Assembly (NCBI RefSeq): GCF_958295425.1
Contig: NC_081146.1
Location: 5,498,242-5,562,241 of the forward strand
From: Solea solea
Taxonomy: Eukaryota; Chordata; Actinopteri; Pleuronectiformes; Soleidae
Direction: 5' to 3'
DNA length: 64,000 bases
The translations under genes were made by a program, and so were the position numbers. Positions 51,048 through 64,000 of the stretch are shown piece by piece; position 1 is the stretch's first letter; the number at the start of each line of letters is the position of its first letter. A model generated the notes under the pieces. It was not told the DNA's origin, did no database searches, and saw only the letters and a program-made list of their open reading frames with translations.

Positions 51048-52907
51048 CATGTGCTGTTTACTGCACACTACATGTTATCACTTTCATAATTATATTATTA
51101 TTATTACAGTGCTGACTGAAGCAAATAGTCATTACATTTGTACATCTGCTTATTGACTGTGAAGCCTTTTTTTGTCTTGTTTTTTTAATACCTTGAATTC
51201 ATATCTATTTCTGTTTTTTGCTTTGCTGTATATCATTGCATTGTTAAATGAGGCTTCTTATCATCTACAGGCTCCTGATGCACTTGCCTTATGTATACTG
51301 CTATATGTAAAGTCTGTGTTTTTCTGTCTTCATCATGCTGCTCTTAATTAATTGCCCCTAGTTGGACAAATACAGCTGTTTGAATCGAATTAAACTGAAT
51401 TGAATTGAATAAATGACTTATAAGACACCTCTCTCGTGCATTTGGGTCCAGTTTTCTGGCTTGTTTAGGGAACAACAATATGACACCATGCATCATTAGG
51501 CAATTTCATCTTGTCTATCAGATAACAGATTAACACCACTTCTACCAGGAAACATCTCTTCAATATTGTCTTGATATAGAAGGTGTGATATTTTATGGAA
51601 GTCAATCCCAGAGACTTGGAAATGAAAGTCAAGTCCCTGGTAACGACTGCCATAAAATGGCATTTACATGACATGACATTTAAATAGTCAGAAGCATTAT
51701 AGCATGAACAATTTTGCTTGTGTCACAATTTATATTGTGAATTGGGTCACAGGTTCCGATATTGAAATGTTTGGGGAACATTGTTTTATAGCAACACAGT
51801 TTTATGTCATTATATTTTTCAGTGGAAGTGGGATTAGGAAATTACCATTCATCATGTGTTGCTTCTACACTCATTATTATGATGAATGCTTATCACCATC
51901 ACTTCCTCTGCCCAAGACTGACCTCACAACACAGACCTGGGATCATTCACATTCCCAAAAATGTATGGCAGAAAAAAGAAACACAACTTGTAAAAAAATC
52001 TGTAAATCAGTTTTGTTTTGCCAAGCTGCATCACACATTTGTGTTTGTTGTTATTGTCATTGTGAGCTCCTTTAAAAAACAAAAGTATACAAATGTGTTC
52101 CTAGCAGCAGAAAATGTCACCATCCCAAAAACTGCTGTAAAAACATAGTAAATGTATTCCTTGAAATGTATTTTATGGAAATGATTGTATTTTTTTGTTT
52201 TAGTTTAATAAACATAATGGCCTTTAAAGGGTTAAGATTTCAAAAATATTATTTATATTTGATATGTACTGTATATTTCAGGCTGAAGTAGCTTTAAAAG
52301 ATTGACTAATTTAACGTGGCTAAAAAACATTAATATATAATGTTTTTACAGCTGTTTTTGGGAAGGTGGTGTTTTCTGCTGCTAGGAACAAAATATTTTA
52401 GTTCTTGTGTAGCTTAGCCATTTTAAGATAATTAAAGAAACTGAGATGACAGTTCTAAAGTTGACCAAAAATCAATATCCCTTGGAAAATTTGAGCTATA
52501 TTAATTTAACACAGCCAAAATGGAAATGTCCCTAGGAAATCTTAAGGGTTAAATATATTTAATTTCTTGTTTGGTTCCTGTTAGTTTTCTTACCTTGTAT
52601 GTACTTGGGTATTTTGTCTTGTTCTATCAACCTGCCTAGGGACTACAGATTTAAATTAACCAGTGGCAATAATCTGGCATATTTACCTGCTCATGCACAT
52701 GAATGTGCACTGTCTCTACTACGTGAGCAAGGAAGGAAGTAAAAAAATAAACAACACAGTAACACTGTAAAGACATAAAGGTTATGCTGAAGCATGCATT
52801 GATACAGGTACAAAAACAGAAGTAACAAGAAAGAAACAATCTAACATACATCACAGGAAGAATTTACTTCACCTCATAAAAATGTAAGACACTCACCGCC
52901 GAGCCAT
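35859..52907 (-). CDS. ptpn6: Protein tyrosine phosphatase non-receptor type 6 (SHP-1)
   Basis: Minus-strand exons: first exon 49957-49964 (MVR) or 52897-52907 (MARR), then 48554-48676, 47054-47248, 44866-45049, 43034-43150, 42749-42871, 42054-42150, 41863-41942, 41593-41739, 40916-41047, 40631-40785, 38809-38876, 38576-38727, 38154-38218 and 35859-35952. They join in phase to 579 or 580 aa (human 595-597). Order: N-SH2 ([20 protein letters not shown]), C-SH2 ([14 protein letters not shown]), phosphatase with [17 protein letters not shown] and the P-loop [10 protein letters not shown] split between two exons, then a tail with two tyrosines in the EYGNL and VYENL contexts that are phosphorylated in mammalian SHP-1, and a basic end. 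SHP-1 binds phosphorylated ITIMs and dampens immune-receptor signalling. The basic tail and PTPN6-like tyrosines favour ptpn6 over ptpn11. Confidence 0.93.
36244..36275. repeat. Perfect 14-bp inverted repeat, 4-base spacer
   Basis: The arm ttgacattttggct at 36244-36257 and its exact reverse complement at 36262-36275 flank caca. It lies in the last ptpn6 intron. Confidence 0.8.
36835..37200. mobile_element. MITE-like element with agtattagggcca ends
   Basis: The left end 'gtattagggccacacatgaagaaa' and right end 'tttcttcattcatggccctaatact' are inverted repeats of about 24 bases. The element is about 365 bases, non-coding, in the last ptpn6 intron. Confidence 0.7.
38109..38146. repeat. (CA)n microsatellite beside a ptpn6 donor site
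   Basis: On the minus strand this is a (TG)n run starting about 7 bases after the donor of exon 38154-38218. Confidence 0.95.
39650..39685. repeat. (GT)n microsatellite
   Basis: About 17 GT units in the ptpn6 intron 38877-40630. Confidence 0.95.
39705..39850. repeat. Interspersed repeat R4, copy 2
   Basis: Homologous to 10690-10885, same orientation ('ggccattttgacac', 'cgatggctctgttc', 'aaatggaactcagccatca'). Confidence 0.55.
39977..40298 (+). mobile_element. MITE-like element R5, complete copy
   Basis: Begins 'agagctgaaacaattattcg' and ends 'cgttagttgcagctctag', so both ends read as inverted 'gagctg(a/c)aac' motifs. The inside has 'ttggtttgtggacaaaa' and 'tttatggaccaaacgatta'. About 320 bases, in a ptpn6 intron. 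Confidence 0.75.
42490..42532. repeat. Perfect 19-bp inverted repeat, 5-base spacer
   Basis: The arm tttcttaaccacatcagtt at 42490-42508 and its exact reverse complement at 42514-42532 flank actag. It lies in the ptpn6 intron between exons 42749-42871 and 42054-42150. Confidence 0.9.
42874..42912. repeat. (GA)n microsatellite forming a splice-acceptor pyrimidine tract
   Basis: On the minus strand this is (CT)n running directly into the CAG acceptor of ptpn6 exon 42749-42871. Confidence 0.9.
43380..43597 (+). mobile_element. L2-type LINE 3' fragment
   Basis: Ends with 'cagcactttg' and 'aaagtgctttataaatat', the usual L2-type tail. The SINE at 43598 begins directly after it, so the SINE may have inserted into the tail. 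Confidence 0.5.
43598..43750 (+). mobile_element. tRNA-derived SINE
   Basis: Head 'gtggctcagtggttaag' (A box) and 'agttcgactcc' (B box) followed by the conserved tail 'cgctttggataaaagcgtct' and 'gctaaacgacatataatg'. This is the layout of teleost V-SINE/HE1-like elements. In a ptpn6 intron. Confidence 0.8.
44590..44750 (+). repeat. Interspersed repeat R1, truncated copy with ATGG tail
   Basis: Matches the family by 'caatggactggtgacttgtccagg'-type sequence and 'tatgtcagctgggactggc', and ends 'gtggatggatggatgaat'. A T-run (44571-44589) precedes it. Confidence 0.65.
45052..47053. other. ptpn6 intron between the two SH2 domains
   Basis: About 2 kb with only short CA runs (46190-46215) and low-complexity sequence. 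No supported ORF or RNA gene. Confidence 0.4.
48820..48912. repeat. TA/TG-rich microsatellite
   Basis: Mixed (TA)n and (TG)n runs in ptpn6 intron 1, about 150 bases upstream of exon 48554-48676 in transcript order. Confidence 0.9.
49957..49964 (-). other. ptpn6: ptpn6 proximal first coding exon (M-V-R start)
   Basis: ATGGTTCG followed by GTGAGT. Joined to 48554-48676 it gives M-V-R-WFHRD, the form known from the blood-cell promoter of mammalian PTPN6. It should have its own promoter at about 50-50.5 kb. Confidence 0.7.
51008..51043. repeat. (TA)n microsatellite
   Basis: Alternating TA in the interval between the two candidate ptpn6 first exons. Confidence 0.9.
52096..52390. mobile_element. 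Foldback element with 50-bp inverted arms
   Basis: Arms at 52096-52145 and 52341-52390 are reverse complements at about nine positions in ten (shared core 'gttcctagcagcagaaaa' against its reverse complement, and 'cagctgtaaaaaca'). The inner loop is about 195 bases and AT-rich. It lies between the alternative ptpn6 first exons. Confidence 0.75.
52897..52907 (-). other. ptpn6: ptpn6 distal alternative first coding exon (M-A-R-R start)
   Basis: ATGGCTCGGCG followed by GTGAGT. It has the same phase as 49957-49964, so splicing to 48554-48676 gives M-A-R-R-WFHRD. A second, distal promoter is expected upstream at about 52.9-53.3 kb. Confidence 0.6.
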
Positions 52908-54119
52908 GGTTTGGGTTCTTCCTCTCTGCAGGGTCAGTAGCAGAATTAATTTGTCTGTACAAGGAAGTGATGGGTCAAGTCCAATTTCTCCTTTGTGCTG
53001 ATGTCCGTGATGAAACTCAGTGTCTTTTCACCTCAAACATAATAAAACTCACAGACAGCATCAGTGTACATTAACTACAGGTTAATAATACATTTTGGAG
53101 TCAATGTTAGTTCCTCATGTTCTGCAACACAGTCTAGTCTCTGCTTATCCTCCAACTCTTTGTCATGATAAGGCATCAGGCTCCATTACCACTGCAGCTG
53201 ATCCTCCCACCCTGTAATTTACTTTAATTTTCTTAATTACCCGACTATCAATGGGATAAAATCTGCTTGTTCCTGTCGCCTTCTTTCCCAGCTCCGCCCC
53301 TCGCAACCTCTTCCACACACACAAAGCCTCTTTCTAATTTCACATCTCTCCTGAAAATCAGCATTTGCTCTCATGAAAATTCAACTCTAGCTTTCTGGGC
53401 GTTTAGGCAAATTACATCATGTATCATAAAGTTAGTTGCATTTTCTAGATCTGGCATCAGCACTCAAGCTACATCAACATAGTACTTTAGTTCAACATCA
53501 TCTTCCTTTAGCTTGTAATGTTTAATCTATGCAAACAGCTGGACTAAGGTTTACTGCCTTTGTTATCTAACTTTAGCATTTAGCTAGCATTTGCTAATTA
53601 ATACACATTTGAAGTGATGTGCACATAAACAAAGATCTCTCCTGTAGGGAACATTTAATGATTAAGTTTTTTTGAGACATTTGTGCTGAAAAGCTCAAAT
53701 GTGAACATCACCAAGGTCAGTAGGACTTATCCCCAAGTGACAACGAATAAATGGACAACAACACTTGGTTGTTGACCAACTGATGATACCTTTAAAAGGA
53801 TAAAAATAATAATACTGTACTTAAAACTGCACTGTGTCATTTTCTTCACATTCCAAATGTTTCTTTGTTTTGCGTTTGCAGAAGCAGCTTGACACTGGCT
53901 GAATACCCACACCTGTGTTTCATCACCACCAGTTACCTGCAGTATAACATCTCAGCTCTTAATCAGAATCTTTCACCTACTTCTTTCTTTCTCCTCTTTT
54001 TCTTTTTATTCTATGGGAACAGATACATTATTTGCATGCTACGACTTTTACCTGGAAACAGGCTCAATACTCGGTCAACAAATACTATCAGACCTGACCT
54101 GAGGGAGCATTAGTGTGTA

Positions 54120-54400
54120 TACAGCAGCAGCAGGGACAGAAAGCTTTTATTGTGTCAAACTGCTAAATGACTGAGTTTTTGGAACAGTCGAATTAACTTT
54201 CTGTAGACACATGATTCTCCAACCTGTCTCTCTTTACAATCGCATTGCTGGGTGTCATGAGATCTAAACACCACGATACTGAGAAACACAGAGACAGTCA
54301 TGTGACGCTAACAAGGTTTATCAGCATTGTGTGAATTCATTTGGCAATGATTTGAATATAATGGACATTTCTTTATATTTAAAAGTTAGGTTTTATAAAA
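54120..54400. repeat. Interspersed repeat R6, copy 2
   Basis: Homologous to 22560-22920 ('gtgtcaaactg', 'gatctaaacacca', 'gagaaacacagagacagtcatgtg'-like order). Confidence 0.5.
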
Positions 54401-54751
54401 CACAAAGGGGTAAAATGCAGTGTCTGTAGCCTTTGCTGTGATAAATGCCTGCGTACCCATCATTCACCAACCTGCCTATATGTGTGTAGTTCATTGTGAT
54501 AATGTTCAGTGTCTTCTTACAGTGATGGACGTTGTTTTTTGTCTTGAGGGCGGAGCTTTGACTCCTACCTCCTTCTCCGACACCGACCTTTGTTTCTTTT
54601 TCCCCCAGACAACTTTATTTATTGATGGCTATCTGGACATGAAGCAGATTTTTAACAAATAACATAACAAGTGTGTTAGGAACAAATTATGAACTCACCA
54701 TACATCTATGACTTTACATGAAATGGATAAACCTTAACAAACTGTTGACTT

Positions 54752-54757
54752 TTTATT
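54752..54757 (-). terminator. Candidate poly(A) signal of chd4
   Basis: Minus-strand AATAAA about 1.07 kb past the chd4 stop. Confidence 0.4.
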
Positions 54758-55154
54758 TTAGTAGTCCATAAAAACAGCAATGATAAAAACAACAAGGTGG
54801 TAACCATAATAATAATTACAATAATATTCAATTATGTAAAACAACAGAACAGACAAGAAATTAAATTAAGATTGCCATCGTCCTTCAAACCTTTCAATTG
54901 AACCAAAAGTTGTGGAGCTATTGCATGTCCATACGTTCGGGCAGGTAAATCTCCAGGGAGCAGATCTGTGATGCAGTGAGGAATGTCAAGGTGCTGGTTA
55001 GGGAAAGGGCTGAAGATGAATCAGGTCACCTGACTGAACAGGTGGAAGTTTGGGATGGAGGGTAAGGGCCCAGAAGGAGATAACAGTGAGAGTCTCTCAG
55101 TGAGGGGGCACTCTGCAGTAGAGATGCACATCAGTATGCCCTGCTTCTAGGTAA

Positions 55155-55155
<1 letters not shown>

Positions 55156-55220
<65 letters not shown>
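55156..55220. repeat. (CA)n microsatellite
   Basis: About 32 CA units in the presumed chd4 3' UTR. Confidence 0.95.
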
Positions 55221-55223
<3 letters not shown>

Positions 55224-55823
55224 CTATTTCTCTCTCTTTCAGTCTCTCCACACACGCACGCAGGTGAGAACATGAGAGTTGAAAAAAACAAAACATTGAA
55301 ATATCACAACTTTCTACATGTGAAAATGAGCACAATAAAATCCCTCAATTTCTTTAATAATCCAAAGGTTACTACAAAGCATCAGTATACTGCAAACATG
55401 CTGCTTTCACTCCTGTCTATCCCTGTCAGCTTAATGATACACAAAGTTACATACATGAGTTTGAAACCGCTGTACAGACAGAGCAGGACAGGTCAGTGGC
55501 GCTGCCTCTAGTACAGTCACGACGACAGTCCTCAGGTTGGACGCGTTAAATCTGAATCCCAGTTGAGGAGAACGACCTGTTTCGAGAGGAAAGAGAGAGG
55601 ACTCTTCTGTTCACTCCTCTCCTACGTCTAAAGTTCCAGTCTTTTCAAAGTCCAGCAGCACAGCTGATGTTCCTCTGAGTCCAGAGATGGATGGTAGGTG
55701 CAGAGTGAGGACGACTAGCCTGACAGCTGTACATGATAGTCAAGGGGCAGGAGTCTGCTACATGGCGGGGAGGTGAGCGCGACTGGCTTTAGTCAGTGAG
55801 TGTGAAGTATGTAGTGTGACTGG

Positions 55824-63237
<7,414 letters not shown>

Positions 63238-63794
63238 TCACTAACAAAAAAAGTAAGTCTAAAGTCATCATGATGGAGCTGCTTTTGTTTACGAGTAGTT
63301 GCTATCTCAACATTACATTTTTACTTATTATCCACATTTATTTGTCCTTAGGGCTTATTTCTGAAAATGAAATTGAATTTCTTGATAAATACTGGTTTTA
63401 TTTGAAAGTGTTTTGAAGCGCTCGGCTGATGAGCCAGATTGAATACTGCCCAGTCGTGAACAAACCAGATCTTAAAGCAAAGACTTTTCTATTTCTATTA
63501 CTTTTAAAACATTCTCTTTTAAAAATGAGCATCTTCCTTTGAATAGGATGCTCTTTGTTATCATTGTTGATAATCTCCTCAGGCTACATCAACAGTTACA
63601 CTACACTGTCAGCATCTTTGTCTACTAACTTGTTGTTTGTCACAGCGTATTATGGGTAAAAACCCAAAACAGCTGTGTGTACATGAGTGGGTGTTAAAAA
63701 TGTGTGTATTATTTCCTGGATATGTTGTGATTCTGTCATTTCCAAGGGATTAATATTGCCTTTCTAAAGATGCTTTGTCAGAGAAAATCTTCAG

Positions 63795-64000
63795 AGCTGT
63801 AACAATTAATCATTGTGACAATCAACTAATTAGACAGCTAGTTTGTTTATATTTCATTTCTATATTTTCCTGTCTCTTTGCTCCTCTGTGACAGTAAACT
63901 GAAGGTCTTTGGTTTGTGGACAAAACATTTGAGGACTTTGTCATTTAACTAATTATTTGCTAAATTAACTGGCAGATTAATAAAAAATATTTTAAACTGA
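63795..64000 (+). mobile_element. MITE-like element R5, copy cut by the window edge
   Basis: Begins 'agagctgtaacaattaatca' and continues with the 'ggtttgtggacaaaacattt' block seen at 40170. It runs to the end of the window in a chd4 intron. Confidence 0.65.

Larger units (their letters stand above)
52908..55823. other. Spacer between chd4 stop and ptpn6 distal start
   Basis: Holds the ptpn6 distal promoter, an R6 repeat at 54120-54400, the chd4 3' UTR (about 54750-55823, with a minus-strand AATAAA at 54752-54757) and a long CA microsatellite. No other gene is supported. Confidence 0.5.

Noticed and set aside
51704..52148. Two overlapping plus-strand open frames of 114-123 codons
   Set aside because: AT-rich, overlapping in different frames, ending within a foldback arm, with no recognisable domain.

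Overview
The window is vertebrate nuclear DNA, most likely from a ray-finned (percomorph-type) teleost. Genes are multi-exon with GT-AG introns. The background is rich in microsatellites and in teleost-style repeats: L2-type LINE tails, tRNA-headed SINEs, small inverted-repeat (MITE-like) DNA elements and a Tc1 relic. I rebuilt seven protein-coding genes by hand from splice signals and reading phase. Six give complete in-frame models, although one of these (the TNF receptor) lacks a signal-peptide exon; the seventh, chd4, runs off the right edge.

Layout, left to right. 0.3-5.7 kb, minus: a tapasin-family MHC-I chaperone (tapbpl-like, 431 aa). 7.0-14.2 kb, minus: C1r-like protease (703 aa). 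14.9-21.0 kb, minus: C1s-like protease (692 aa). 21.9-29.6 kb, plus: a TNF-receptor superfamily member without a death domain (312 aa, CD27/LTBR-like). 31.1-33.6 kb, minus: a cellular retinol-binding protein (rbp5-like, 138 aa). 35.9-52.9 kb, minus: ptpn6/SHP-1 phosphatase (579 or 580 aa) with two candidate first exons. 55.8-63.2 kb and beyond, minus: the C-terminal third of chd4.

The set corresponds to human 12p13 (TNFRSF1A-LTBR-CD27-TAPBPL, CHD4, PTPN6, C1S/C1R, RBP5), so this is a compacted ancient immune neighbourhood. Its products cover antigen-presentation quality control, the classical complement proteases, a TNF receptor and an inhibitory phosphatase of blood-cell signalling, with a retinoid carrier and a chromatin remodeler as neighbours.

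Points most worth a second look: two phase-matched alternative first exons of ptpn6; a phase-matched possible alternative last exon in chd4; loss of the near-invariant Gly193 beside the catalytic Ser in C1s, and Gly197 to Ser in C1r; the C1r protease domain split over three exons while that of C1s is one exon; and a set of near-perfect short-loop palindromes in introns and spacers.
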